In this document: positions 1 to 7,890 of the stretch, one piece after another
How positions within the stretch are numbered: the first letter of the stretch is position 1
How the letters are laid out: every line of letters starts with the position of its first letter
Source: DATGFK01 sp040007395
GTDB taxonomy: Bacteria; Chloroflexota; Anaerolineae; Aggregatilineales; UBA2796
DNA: 27,446 nt
Direction: 5' to 3'
Assembly: GCA_040007395.1 (NCBI GenBank)
Contig: JBDTVG010000252.1
Location: forward strand, 1 to 27,446
The notes under the pieces: model-generated
Told to the model about the DNA's origin: nothing
Seen by the model: the letters and a program-made list of their open reading frames with translations, nothing else
Database searches by the model: none
Translations under genes and position numbers: made by a program

Positions 1-1
1 C

Positions 2-2116
2 CCAGCAGCGCACAATAGTTTGGGGCTAGCGCTGCTCAATGTGAAACGCTTTGACGATGCCCTCAAGGTATACAATCGGGCGCATGTGCTCGCCCCAGAC
101 GACCCGATCCCGCTAGAAAAAAGCGCCGATGTACTGGAACGCTTGGGGCGGTTGCAGGAAGCAGCACAGCAGTATGTAACCGTAGCGGATGTCTATATGG
201 GGCAGCGCGATCTGGATAAGGCTATTGGCAACTGGGAACGCGCTACCCGGTTGACTCCCGGCTTGTTGCAGATCCATTTACGCTTGGCACAGGCTTACGA
301 GCGAACTGGACAGAAACGCTCGGCAGTGCGCGAATACTTGACATTAGCCTTCAATTTTCAGCGTACAGGTGACAAGAATAAGGCGCTTCAAGCGGCGGAG
401 CGTGCGCGGCGCTTGGAACCGACCAGCCCTCAGGTTTTGAACAGTTTGCAAGCTATCGAATCCGACTCACTGATGATGCCGCCCGATATGGATGATGCTG
501 ATAAAGCGCCACCAGCCAGCCATGCCAGCGTCTTTAGCGACGAGATGGATAGTTCACGTGAGCAAGTCTCGAACTCAGACCCGAAAGGGCCATTGGGCGA
601 AGCTACCGAGAAAGCGCTGGAAAAACTCGCTGAGATCGTGTTAAACAGCGATTTGAGTGCTGGATCGTCAGCGGTCATTCAGGCGATTGAGCTGCAAAAG
701 ATCGAAGATTATCAGGCGGCGGCTGAAACCTACAAAAAGGCCGAAGGTTATGGGCTGCGCTACTCATCGATGTTGATGGGCAGCGGTGCGGTATTGGTCG
801 AACTCAAGAATTGGGAAGAGGCCGAAAAATACTTGCTGCGGGTCAAGGATGAACATGACTTTGCAGCAGGCGCGGCGCATGGGCTAGGGGTAGTCTACAT
901 GGGGCTGCAACAGCCCTATAAGGCTGCCGAACAGTTGATCGCAGCGCTGCGCTTGGTTGATACTGAGCTAGCCATCAACCCCGACGAAGCCAGCCAGTTA
1001 GCGGCGGTGTACAGTGCCTTGCTGAAAAACTCGCAAAAACTTCAACAAGGCGACCTGAACATCGTCAATGAGCAGTTTGTCAAGTGGCTGACAGGTGCCG
1101 ACTGGAAGATCCGGATAGCCGAAACCCGACGCTCTCTCAGCGAACGGTTGAGCCAACCCGACGGCGAAAAAGGCATCATCGACTACGTAAAAGACAGCAA
1201 AACGGTCGAGATGGTGCGGCAGATCGATGGCTATATCAAGCAGGGGTTGTTGACTCTGGCAATGGATGAGGCCTTTTTGGTCATCGAAAAAGAGCCAACT
1301 TTCCTACCTGTCCATCAGCGTGTGGCGCAAATTCTTATGGAAGAAGGCAAGATTCAGTCGGCGATCAACAAATACAACATTATTGCCAACAGCTTTCTGG
1401 CCCGCGACGATACAGCCCGTGCAGCAGAGATTCTCAATGAGGTGATCGCCGTTGCCCCGATGGACATTGGGCTGCGAACCAGCTTGATCGAACTGCTAGA
1501 ACGCGAACAGCAGTGGGGCAAACTGTTGGAAGAATATATCAGTTTGGCAAATGCTTACTATCAACTTGCTGATATGGAACAGGCCCGTGTCACCTATCAG
1601 GAAGCCTTGAAGCTTGCCCAGAAGCAGAATGCCACGCCGCAGAAACGCGCCGAAATTCTGCGAAAAATTGCTGATATTGATATGAGCCGTTTGGATGTGC
1701 GACAAGCGTTGCGTAACTATGAGCAGGTTCGCACCCTCGATCCGAACGATGAAGCAGCACGTCGGGCGATTGTTGATTTGCACTACCGACTGAATAACTC
1801 TGTTGAGGCAGTCAAGGAACTTGATGGACTGCTGCGGATGTTTGCCCAGCAAAAGCGCGGCGATCTGATCATTGGCACGTTGGAGCAGATGGTGACGAAC
1901 GCGCCTAATGATATGGCGCTGCGTTCGCGTCTGGCAGCTGTCTATCGGCAGACTAACCGCCGCCTTGACGCGATTGCCCAGCTTGATGCACTCGGCGAAC
2001 TTCAACTGGAGGCAGGGTTATATCAGGATGCGTGTGCCACCATCAAACAGATCGTGACCCTGCAACCGAACGATATGGAACAGTATCGAAATCTACTGGC
2101 GCAATTAGGGTGCTAG
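2..2116 (+). CDS. TPR-repeat protein, 5' end outside the window
   Basis: The reading frame is open from the first bases of the window (codons for PAAHNS precede the first possible TTG start at 20) and the first residues already lie inside a TPR helix pair, so the true start is upstream. About 700 residues are visible. Tetratricopeptide-type helices (patterns such as ALKVYNRAHVLAPDD, AIGNWERATRLTP, ALRNYEQVRTLDPND) fill roughly residues 1-145 and 200-698, counted from the TTG at 20. They are split by an acidic, Ser/Pro-rich linker at about 147-195. No signal peptide, membrane segment or catalytic motif is visible. TPR arrays are protein-interaction scaffolds, and nothing here identifies the partner. 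A hairpin follows the stop, and cdaA starts 65 bp later on the same strand, so co-transcription is possible. TPR identity is certain; the specific role is unknown. Confidence 0.9.
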   Translation, partial: PAAHNSLGLALLNVKRFDDALKVYNRAHVLAPDDPIPLEKSADVLERLGRLQEAAQQYVTVADVYMGQRDLDKAIGNWERATRLTPGLLQIHLRLAQAYERTGQKRSAVREYLTLAFNFQRTGDKNKALQAAERARRLEPTSPQVLNSLQAIESDSLMMPPDMDDADKAPPASHASVFSDEMDSSREQVSNSDPKGPLGEATEKALEKLAEIVLNSDLSAGSSAVIQAIELQKIEDYQAAAETYKKAEGYGLRYSSMLMGSGAVLVELKNWEEAEKYLLRVKDEHDFAAGAAHGLGVVYMGLQQPYKAAEQLIAALRLVDTELAINPDEASQLAAVYSALLKNSQKLQQGDLNIVNEQFVKWLTGADWKIRIAETRRSLSERLSQPDGEKGIIDYVKDSKTVEMVRQIDGYIKQGLLTLAMDEAFLVIEKEPTFLPVHQRVAQILMEEGKIQSAINKYNIIANSFLARDDTARAAEILNEVIAVAPMDIGLRTSLIELLEREQQWGKLLEEYISLANAYYQLADMEQARVTYQEALKLAQKQNATPQKRAEILRKIADIDMSRLDVRQALRNYEQVRTLDPNDEAARRAIVDLHYRLNNSVEAVKELDGLLRMFAQQKRGDLIIGTLEQMVTNAPNDMALRSRLAAVYRQTNRRLDAIAQLDALGELQLEAGLYQDACATIKQIVTLQPNDMEQYRNLLAQLGC

Positions 2117-2120
2117 CCGC

Positions 2121-2151
2121 TTAATGGGCGGGCTTGAACCCCGCCCGTTAA
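2121..2151 (+). terminator. GC-rich hairpin after the TPR gene
   Basis: A 12-bp stem (left arm TTAATGGGCGGG, right arm CCCGCCCGTTAA, one G-U pair in RNA) encloses a 7-base loop, 5 bases after the TPR stop codon. No T-run follows on either strand, so it is a stable 3'-end or attenuating hairpin and not a textbook rho-independent terminator. It separates the TPR gene from cdaA. Confidence 0.6.
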
Positions 2152-2181
2152 CGCTGAGGAACCCAAATTTAATTGTGATGT

Positions 2182-3066
2182 GTGACTATGTGCGGTGAAT
2201 TCTGTTGGACTTTTGAAACAAATTTTAGTGCCATCGCTCTACTGGACATCCTAATGGTCGCAGGGATCTTCTTTGGCACGAGTCTGCTCTTGCGGGGTAC
2301 TCAGGCGGTTTTGCTGCTGCGTGGCATCCTGATTGTGCTGCTAGTAGTTGGCATCACGGCGACAGTCTTTCCACTCGTAGCGTTTCGCTGGTTGTTGGGC
2401 AATGTCGTGACAGCGGCAGCAGTTGCTATTCCGGTGATCTTTCAACCAGAATTACGGCGGGCGTTGGAACGGTTGGGGCGGGCTGGGCTGCATCTCAATG
2501 GGCGACAAACGGGAGCCGAACTGCGTTTGCTGATCATCGATCGTGTTTGTGCAGCGGCGGCTCGTCTTTCGGAACGGCGGCAGGGTGCGCTGATCGTGTT
2601 TGAGCGCGATACTGGGTTGCAAGAATATATTGATTCGGGTGTGCCTATCGAAGGCGAAGTTAGCCCACAGCTATTGCTAACGATCTTCTGGCCCAAGACC
2701 GAACTGCATGACGGTGCAGCGATTATCCGTTCGGGCAAGATCGCGGCGGCGGCCTGTGTGCTGCCACTGACTTCGGGGCGCAACCTTGCCGAGCGCAAGT
2801 TGGGGACACGGCACCGGGCGGCGATTGGTATTAGCGAAGTGAGTGATGCGGTTTGTGTCGTTGTTTCCGAAGAAACTGGACAGATCTCTGTGACAAATGG
2901 CGGGCGGATCATCCGTCGTTTGGATGCGAACCGATTGCGAACGATTCTGGCGGCATTCTACGGTGAAGCACAAAAACCACTGCGTTTGCCTTGGACACCT
3001 TTGATCGAGCGGATGCGGGCGGCGGCGAGTCGAGCCATCTCGTCCGGCGGCCCACCGAGTTTATAA
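2182..3066 (+). CDS. cdaA: Diadenylate cyclase CdaA (DisA_N domain, membrane-bound)
   Basis: This enzyme condenses two ATP into the second messenger c-di-AMP at the inner face of the membrane. The N-terminus holds about three membrane helices (residues ~18-87). The DisA_N catalytic domain follows, with the diagnostic HDGAAI (DGA at 177-179) and GTRHRAA (208-212) motifs and an ERDTGLQEY segment at 141-149. The length of 294 residues is normal for CdaA/DacA. DisA is excluded because there is no helix-hairpin-helix DNA-binding region and the N-terminus is membrane-embedded. The start is uncertain: GTG at 2182 or ATG at 2188, neither with a good Shine-Dalgarno; an in-frame TGA at 2176 bars anything further upstream. 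cdaR follows after 42 bp, the conserved cdaA-cdaR order. Confidence 0.93.
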   Translation: MTMCGEFCWTFETNFSAIALLDILMVAGIFFGTSLLLRGTQAVLLLRGILIVLLVVGITATVFPLVAFRWLLGNVVTAAAVAIPVIFQPELRRALERLGRAGLHLNGRQTGAELRLLIIDRVCAAAARLSERRQGALIVFERDTGLQEYIDSGVPIEGEVSPQLLLTIFWPKTELHDGAAIIRSGKIAAAACVLPLTSGRNLAERKLGTRHRAAIGISEVSDAVCVVVSEETGQISVTNGGRIIRRLDANRLRTILAAFYGEAQKPLRLPWTPLIERMRAAASRAISSGGPPSL

Positions 3067-3108
3067 ACACACTACTGGTAAATCAATTAACGGATAGTTG
3101 CCAAGCTG

Positions 3109-4431
3109 ATGACGCAAAACCGCTCACCCTTCATCACTTTTTTGCGCGAAAATTTGGGCTGGATGTTAGGATCGTTGTTGCTGGCAGTAATTGTCTGGTA
3201 TATAGCCTCCTCGGCTCAGAATCCGGTTGAGCAGCGCCGAATGCCGGCGCGCCTTCCGATTCAGGTTTTGACCGATACGGGTCTGTTAGTGGTCAACAGC
3301 AATACTCTTACAACCGCGCAGGTTACGATACGTGCGCCTCGTTCAGTGTGGGATGTGCTGGAAGCTGATGACGTGAGCGTCGTCGCGGATCTGACCAAGC
3401 ATCAACCGGGCAAATATACTATTCCCTTAACGGCGACTTTATCGAGCGCACGGCATGGCAGTATTATCGATATTCAGCCAAGCCAGATTACGGTAGAAGT
3501 AGCTCGGCGCGGCGAACGTTTAGTGACGATTAGCGCCGTGCAGACGGCAGATCCGCCCCCCGGTTTTACCGCGACCAGCACCTTGAGCGAGTCCTCGGCT
3601 CGCATTGTCGGCTCCGATGCCGATGTGAACAGCGTCGATAAGGTATTGGCTCGCATCAATCTTCAGGATCAACGTGTTGGGTTTTCGCGAGCCGTACCGC
3701 TGGTAGCAGTTGATAAAGACAACAAGGAAGTCCCCAACATAGTCCTTACGCCATCACAAGTCACCGTTACGGTAGATATTCAAACCAAGCCGGGCGATAC
3801 TGAGTTGGCTGTGCAACCTCAACTCATTGGCAATTTGCCCGATGGCTACCGCCGAAGCAACTATAGTTGGGAACCGCAGCGGGTCTTAGTACGCGGAGAT
3901 CGTGCGACGATTGACGCGATGAACGGCATAGTGGTGACTAATCCAATTGATATGAGCGGTAAAACGACGACGTTTACGCAGCGTATCAAACTTGAACTGC
4001 CGTCGGGAGTCACCTTGACGGATGCCGCGACGGAGATAACCGTGACAGTTGAGATCGAACCTGTACCGGGTAGCCGTGAATTCGATAACATCAAAGTCCA
4101 GCCACAGGGGCTTGACCCTGCCGACTATGCGATTACTGTGCAGCCAACGACAGTTAATGTCATTATCAATGGACCGCAGTTGGTACTGGATGCTCTGACT
4201 GCCAGCGATATTACGGTGACTGCACCCTTAAGCGGTCTGAGTGCGGGCAAATTCCCGATTACGCTACAAGCTTCTGTCACGAAGCCGGGGATCAGCAGTA
4301 AGGACATCATTATCCCGAACGCCAAAGTTGAGGTGACAATTGTGGCCTTGAACCCCACCATTACGCCAACCGTAGGCCCAACCCGCACTCCGACAATGCC
4401 TGCCACAGAGGAAGTCACCGTTACCCCATAA
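3109..4431 (+). CDS. cdaR: YbbR-domain protein, CdaA regulatory partner
   Basis: CdaR proteins are anchored by one N-terminal helix, expose YbbR repeats outside the membrane and modulate CdaA. Here a single hydrophobic helix (about residues 14-33) is followed by several YbbR-type beta modules to about residue 410, each ending in a strand like VTVTVDIQ, ITVTVEIEP or VEVTIVA. The last ~25 residues are a Thr/Pro-rich tail (PTITPTVGPTRTPT), a style typical of surface proteins in this group. The 440-residue length fits four YbbR modules. It lies 42 bp behind cdaA, which makes the assignment firm. In Firmicutes glmM usually follows; here it does not. The start is the ATG at 3109. Confidence 0.88.
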   Translation: MTQNRSPFITFLRENLGWMLGSLLLAVIVWYIASSAQNPVEQRRMPARLPIQVLTDTGLLVVNSNTLTTAQVTIRAPRSVWDVLEADDVSVVADLTKHQPGKYTIPLTATLSSARHGSIIDIQPSQITVEVARRGERLVTISAVQTADPPPGFTATSTLSESSARIVGSDADVNSVDKVLARINLQDQRVGFSRAVPLVAVDKDNKEVPNIVLTPSQVTVTVDIQTKPGDTELAVQPQLIGNLPDGYRRSNYSWEPQRVLVRGDRATIDAMNGIVVTNPIDMSGKTTTFTQRIKLELPSGVTLTDAATEITVTVEIEPVPGSREFDNIKVQPQGLDPADYAITVQPTTVNVIINGPQLVLDALTASDITVTAPLSGLSAGKFPITLQASVTKPGISSKDIIIPNAKVEVTIVALNPTITPTVGPTRTPTMPATEEVTVTP

Positions 4432-4562
4432 TCGTGTGCATCATGAAGCCAGTGGCGAATCGCTTAATCACGGTAAGCTAATAATCGAGCGAAACACGGA
4501 AAATCCCCTCTACTATCTTGAACAGGCAGAGCAGAGCCTATGCAAATCGTAAAGGAGTTTCC

Positions 4563-5606
4563 GTGGACGCTTTCCTCTCATTCCGCAAATCATATATCGA
4601 TAGCCCTATTGCGCGGGCGGAACTTCTTTATCTGCGTCGAATAGACAAAGGCAGAAACCGCTGGCTGCGTTGGGTCAACCGCCTGCCGATTGTCGTTGCT
4701 GTTTTCGCTAATCTAGTTCCGGTTTGGCTGCCACTGCTTCCCAGCATCCGAACGGATATTTGTGCAGTATTAATGATCGTCGCCACATATACGGTTCAAC
4801 TTAATGTTGCCCTTCGCACACTGACATTGGCCTCGCATACGATTGCCCGTGAAACGCAATCGGATTCGTGGGACAGCCTAGTTCTCACGGGTCTCGATGC
4901 GCGGCAGATTGTTCTCAGCAAATGGTGGACTGTCCTACGATGCGTGTGGAAAGATCATCTGGCAGCCGCACTACTGAAAATTGGGTTGGTCTATGGCCTG
5001 CTCCAGTATTTTACTTTCGTTACTCCGGTGTCATGTTATAGCCACCTTGGCGGTGTTTTGTGTGATAGGCAAAATTACGGTTATACCCAGATATACCCTT
5101 ACTATAGTCCGGCAATAGCCTTAATAACTGTTATCCTTATCCTTGTGGTTTTTGGGCTGGCTGAAGCTGGATTGTTGGCTGCACTTGGAATATGCACCTG
5201 TATGTATGCAAAAAAGCAGCGTATTATTGGTTTAGCATGGGCAGTTGTGACACGCGGCATCTTGGCATTAGCGGTCATTGCCTTTTGGGTTGTACTCGCC
5301 ATGCAGCTTCAATCAATGGCTGTGAGATTGAGATATAATGCTAATGCGACAGCCGTTTGGCAGTTAAAACCTTTCGAGCGAATGCACATCATAGAATCTG
5401 CGCAGGTAACGCTGTTTCCCCTAGCAGATGGCGGCACAACCATTGTTACCAATCTTGTGCGCTGGAATTCAGATGTTAATCATGTGGTGGAGCGCTTCAT
5501 CAACATTGGAGTGGTATTAGGGCTATATGGTTTGCTAACTCGGATTTGTCTGCGAATGGCACAGCGCTTTGCTGAACATCATCGCGCTTTACACCCGCCA
5601 AGTTGA
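4563..5606 (+). CDS. Polytopic membrane protein resembling an ABC-2 type permease
   Basis: About 347 residues with roughly six hydrophobic helices. The segment after the second helix pair (SHTIARETQSDSWDSLVLTG, then LDARQIVLSKWW) matches the ABC-2 permease pattern in which a cytosolic coupling stretch reads like 'ERE..GTWE.LLLTPL..R.I...K'. I chose the GTG at 4563 because AAAGGAG lies 5 bases upstream; an earlier in-frame TTG at 4518 has no ribosome site. No ATP-binding subunit is nearby, so it is either an orphan permease served by a distant ATPase or a non-transporting relative. The MBL-fold gene starts 23 bp after its stop, suggesting one transcript. The membrane nature is certain; the ABC-2 assignment is a motif-based inference. 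Confidence 0.65.
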   Translation: MDAFLSFRKSYIDSPIARAELLYLRRIDKGRNRWLRWVNRLPIVVAVFANLVPVWLPLLPSIRTDICAVLMIVATYTVQLNVALRTLTLASHTIARETQSDSWDSLVLTGLDARQIVLSKWWTVLRCVWKDHLAAALLKIGLVYGLLQYFTFVTPVSCYSHLGGVLCDRQNYGYTQIYPYYSPAIALITVILILVVFGLAEAGLLAALGICTCMYAKKQRIIGLAWAVVTRGILALAVIAFWVVLAMQLQSMAVRLRYNANATAVWQLKPFERMHIIESAQVTLFPLADGGTTIVTNLVRWNSDVNHVVERFINIGVVLGLYGLLTRICLRMAQRFAEHHRALHPPS

Positions 5607-5629
5607 CTTTTGTTGAGGGGATTTCATTT

Positions 5630-6538
5630 ATGACCGCTGCCGACAAATACCCGGTGAGCCTTGCGCCTAACGAAGGGTGGGATGAGCGAATTCTCGTCTG
5701 TCACTGCGGCAATATGGTAGATAACTACATCGTGGTGAGTGACCGTTACGTCGTACTGGTCGATACAATGATCAGCCCACAGACGGCAATGGTTATGCTA
5801 GAGCTTGCCGGACAATATGCTGGCAATGGGCGGCAACTGTTGGTTATCAATACCCATGCGGACTACGATCACTGTTGGGGCAATCAGTTATTCGTGGGAC
5901 ATAAAGCAGCCTACCCCGCACCGATCATCGCCATGCGACGATGCGCGGAACGCTTCTATACGCCAGAAGCGCACGAAGTTTTGATCAGAATGCAGCACGA
6001 AGCGCCAGAGGTTTATGGTGATGTGGTGCTTGTCCCGCCGACAATCCTATTCGATGACCATCTGACGATTGAGGGGGGCGATCTGACCCTACGCCTGTTT
6101 GCCACGCCGGGTCACCAAACGGATCACATTTCTATTGTGATCCCTGAAATCAGCACTTTGTTGGCAGGCGATGCTGCCGAACTGCCCTTCCCGTTTGCGC
6201 TTTCATCGATGACGCTGGCACAAATGCGGGCTTCGCTGGCGCAGTTGGCAGCGTTCAACGCGACGACAGTACTGTATTGCCATGCGCCTGTCACGGCTGG
6301 GCCGGAACTGTTGCAACAGAATATCGCTTACTTCAACTTGCTTGAACAGCATTGTCGTGATGCAATGGATCTAGGGGTCCCGGCGCAACCTACCGCTAAC
6401 GATGATGTCGCGGCATTAGTTGGCTTCTCTACTGCTGAAGCATTTGGGATAGACAAGGGACAAACCTTACCCAACAGCTATGTAAGGGGTCACAACGAGC
6501 AAATCCGTATGATGCTCGCCTATCTGGGCCGCGCTTAA
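5630..6538 (+). CDS. Metallo-beta-lactamase-fold hydrolase
   Basis: A 302-residue soluble protein of the MBL fold, a superfamily of di-metal hydrolases. Likely metal ligands are H76, D80 and H81 (in NTHADYDHCWGN), H162 (ATPGHQTDH), D181 (LLAGDAAE) and H218 (LYCHAPV). The second His of the canonical HxHxDH motif is Asp (D78), a variant also present in some MBL subfamilies. The substrate cannot be inferred; C-terminal residues after ~225 are mostly helical. The start is the ATG at 5630, with GAGGGG 9 bases upstream, in preference to a TTG at 5603 that overlaps the stop of the previous gene. It is probably co-transcribed with the membrane protein before it. The next gene converges from the other strand with a 15-bp gap. 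Confidence 0.85.
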   Translation: MTAADKYPVSLAPNEGWDERILVCHCGNMVDNYIVVSDRYVVLVDTMISPQTAMVMLELAGQYAGNGRQLLVINTHADYDHCWGNQLFVGHKAAYPAPIIAMRRCAERFYTPEAHEVLIRMQHEAPEVYGDVVLVPPTILFDDHLTIEGGDLTLRLFATPGHQTDHISIVIPEISTLLAGDAAELPFPFALSSMTLAQMRASLAQLAAFNATTVLYCHAPVTAGPELLQQNIAYFNLLEQHCRDAMDLGVPAQPTANDDVAALVGFSTAEAFGIDKGQTLPNSYVRGHNEQIRMMLAYLGRA

Positions 6539-6553
6539 CGAGAGCGACTTAAC

Positions 6554-6787
6554 TTACTTGCTGGTTGGCTGCGTGGTTTTATCGTGTTCTGCGGCGCGAT
6601 CTTCCCAATGATTTTTATCTGCCAGTACATGCCAGACTGGCGTTACATCGTTGTTTGTTTCATAGTAGATTTTATAGGCTTTGTCGAGACTGCGGGTCGC
6701 ACCCAAGCCTACAAATACGCGAAACTTGATGAAATCGTGCATGGTTTCTGTTTTAAGTTGCGCTACGACCAACTTTGGTTTTATCAT
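6554..6787 (-). CDS. Small HTH-like protein, phage-type pattern
   Basis: A 77-residue basic protein starting MIKPKLVVAQ. Support for reality: a ribosome site GAGGTGG just before the ATG at 6787, and a near-consensus promoter about 40 bp upstream. The middle reads FRVFVGLGATRSLDKAY and the end WHVLADKNHWEDRAAEHD. That spacing of 'F..F..LG..RSL.K...W..L.....W..RA..D' resembles small helix-turn-helix proteins related to phage terminase small subunits. This is pattern recognition from memory, not a search. No other phage gene is near, so it may be a lone remnant or a domesticated DNA-binding protein. The opposite strand is also open but gives a Cys/Phe-rich, unprotein-like translation. Function unknown. 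Confidence 0.55.
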   Translation of the reverse strand: MIKPKLVVAQLKTETMHDFIKFRVFVGLGATRSLDKAYKIYYETNNDVTPVWHVLADKNHWEDRAAEHDKTTQPTSK

Positions 6788-6823
6788 CCCACCTCGACCC
6801 AATACTATTCTACAATAGTCACC

Positions 6824-6852
6824 AGTATACCGCGCATTGAAACTTATGTAAA
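6824..6852 (-). promoter_or_regulatory. Sigma70-type promoter of the small HTH-like gene
   Basis: Read on the minus strand: -35 TTTACA (plus 6847-6852), a 17-bp spacer, and -10 TATACT (plus 6824-6829), each 5 of 6 to consensus. The predicted start near 6817 gives a ~30-nt leader before the ATG at 6787. Confidence 0.65.
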
Positions 6853-6874
6853 TTTTATGATAAGCGGCGCATAT

Positions 6875-6940
6875 CGTTGCTATTGACAACGATCTGATCG
6901 CGCTCTATCATTGCCAATGATAACGTTGTATATGGCAACG
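6875..6940. promoter_or_regulatory. Three 17-bp operator-like palindromes (CGTTG-N7-CAACG)
   Basis: Two exact copies of CGTTG-N7-CAACG lie at 6875-6891 and 6924-6940, and a degenerate copy (CATTG-N7-TAACG) at 6909-6925. Centres are at 6883, 6917 and 6932. They cover the -35, the -10/start region and the early leader of the marR promoter. This is the geometry expected for a dimeric winged-helix repressor acting on its own gene. That MarR binds them is inferred from position. Confidence 0.7.
6883..6911 (+). promoter_or_regulatory. Promoter of the marR-arsN2 operon
   Basis: A perfect -35 TTGACA (6883-6888), a 17-bp spacer and -10 TATCAT (6906-6911, 5 of 6). The -35 lies inside the first operator-like palindrome and the -10 touches the second. 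GGAGGG at 6948-6953 is the ribosome site for the ATG at 6957. Confidence 0.75.
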
Positions 6941-6956
6941 AATTTTTGGAGGGATC

Positions 6957-7436
6957 ATGGATACTCTCGCAGTGGGCGGATTGCTGCGTGACATGGCACG
7001 GCTGCATGTACAAATTCAACGCGAAGGTGTGAGTCAGTGTGCTAGCACTACTTCCACCCAGTGTGCTATCTTGACAGAACTTGGGCGAAGTGGAGCAATG
7101 ACGCTGGCTGATCTGGGACGGCGCGTTGGACTCGACAAAGGCTGGATAAGTCGCACGGTAGAAGGATTGGCTGCGGAGGGGTTAATTCATAAGGTTCAGA
7201 GCGAAACTGACCGACGCACCATTCACGTAGCACTTTCGTCAACAGGGGAAGATCGCTGTGAGACGCTTAACCATATCCTCAATGCCCAAGCGGAACGGGT
7301 GATCAGTCACATTCCTCCCGAAGACCGAGATTGTGTTTTTCACGCGTTACAACTGCTGCAAGCGGCATTACACAATGAGCGACTTGACCCACAGGAAATT
7401 CTGGAAACAGCATCAGTGAAAGACGGTGCAGCATGA
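6957..7436 (+). CDS. MarR-family winged-helix regulator, probable autorepressor
   Basis: A 159-residue MarR-type protein. The winged-helix region covers residues ~45-100: MTLADLGRRVGLDKGWISRT is the recognition helix pair, and SETDRRTIHVALS is the wing with the conserved DRR. Flanking helices would make the dimer interface. Four cysteines are present (C28, C36, C101, C126). C28 and C36 sit just before and in helix 2 and could sense a thiol-reactive ligand such as an arsenical or oxidant; that is speculation. The GGAGGG ribosome site and ATG at 6957 are clear. Its TGA overlaps the ATG of the acetyltransferase gene (ATGA), so the two are translationally coupled. The palindromes upstream suggest it represses itself and the acetyltransferase. 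Confidence 0.88.
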   Translation: MDTLAVGGLLRDMARLHVQIQREGVSQCASTTSTQCAILTELGRSGAMTLADLGRRVGLDKGWISRTVEGLAAEGLIHKVQSETDRRTIHVALSSTGEDRCETLNHILNAQAERVISHIPPEDRDCVFHALQLLQAALHNERLDPQEILETASVKDGAA

Positions 7437-7873
7437 ACAGTGTAATCCTACAGACCGCTAGCCGAAACGAGTGGTCGCAGATAGCCCAACTGCTACAGGA
7501 GAGCGACCTACCGCTTGATGGGGCTGAAGATCATATTGGCGATTTTGTGCTAGCCTATCAGGATCACACCCTTATTGGTTGCGCCGCCTTAGAACGTTAC
7601 GGCGACTCGGCGCTTCTACGCTCAGTAGCAACGCATCAGGCGTTTCGAGGCAAAGGATTTGGGCAAGCACTTGTACGGCAATTAATCGATTCGGCTCGCC
7701 ATGCAGAAATCCACACGATTGTTTTGCTAACTACGACAGCGGACAATTTTTTTCCGCGCTTCGGTTTCGAGGTAATCCCGCGCATGGAGGCCCCAGACGG
7801 AGTTAAAGACTCGGCAGAGTTTCAAGGTGCTTGCCCAGACTCAGCTATAACCATGCACTTGAAGTTGCCATAA
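7433..7873 (+). CDS. arsN2: GNAT acetyltransferase, ArsN2-like
   Basis: A 146-residue GNAT-fold N-acetyltransferase that should move an acetyl group from acetyl-CoA to a small substrate. The acetyl-CoA loop is FRGKGFGQAL (residues ~77-86). The features pointing to ArsN2 are ERYGDSALLRSVA in the central strands, the LLTTTADNFFPRFGFE segment and the late SAEFQGACPDSAITM motif; I recognise these from memory of the family. ArsN-type enzymes are associated with arsenical resistance, and ArsN1 acetylates arsinothricin and phosphinothricin; the ArsN2 substrate is less certain. No arsR, arsB, arsC or arsM lies in the window. The coupled ATGA overlap with marR implies drug- or metalloid-inducible expression. 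A plain GNAT of unknown substrate remains possible. Confidence 0.78.
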   Translation: MNSVILQTASRNEWSQIAQLLQESDLPLDGAEDHIGDFVLAYQDHTLIGCAALERYGDSALLRSVATHQAFRGKGFGQALVRQLIDSARHAEIHTIVLLTTTADNFFPRFGFEVIPRMEAPDGVKDSAEFQGACPDSAITMHLKLP

Positions 7874-7890
7874 GATCGCCAGCCTCACCC

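Noticed and set aside
1496..2005. A 169-codon minus-strand frame inside the first TPR gene
   Set aside because: It is antisense to clear TPR helices, with no start signal or recognisable motif.
2182..3066. DisA as the identity of the diadenylate cyclase
   Set aside because: The N-terminus is membrane-embedded and there is no DNA-binding helix-hairpin-helix part; cdaR follows, as for CdaA.
4518..4562. TTG start for the ABC-2-like protein
   Set aside because: The AAAGGAG ribosome site is 5 bases before the GTG at 4563, and the 15 extra residues are not hydrophobic or conserved-looking.
6584..6886. A 100-codon plus-strand frame opposite the small HTH-like gene
   Set aside because: Its translation is rich in Cys, Phe and Tyr with no family pattern, while the minus strand has a promoter, ribosome site and protein-like sequence.
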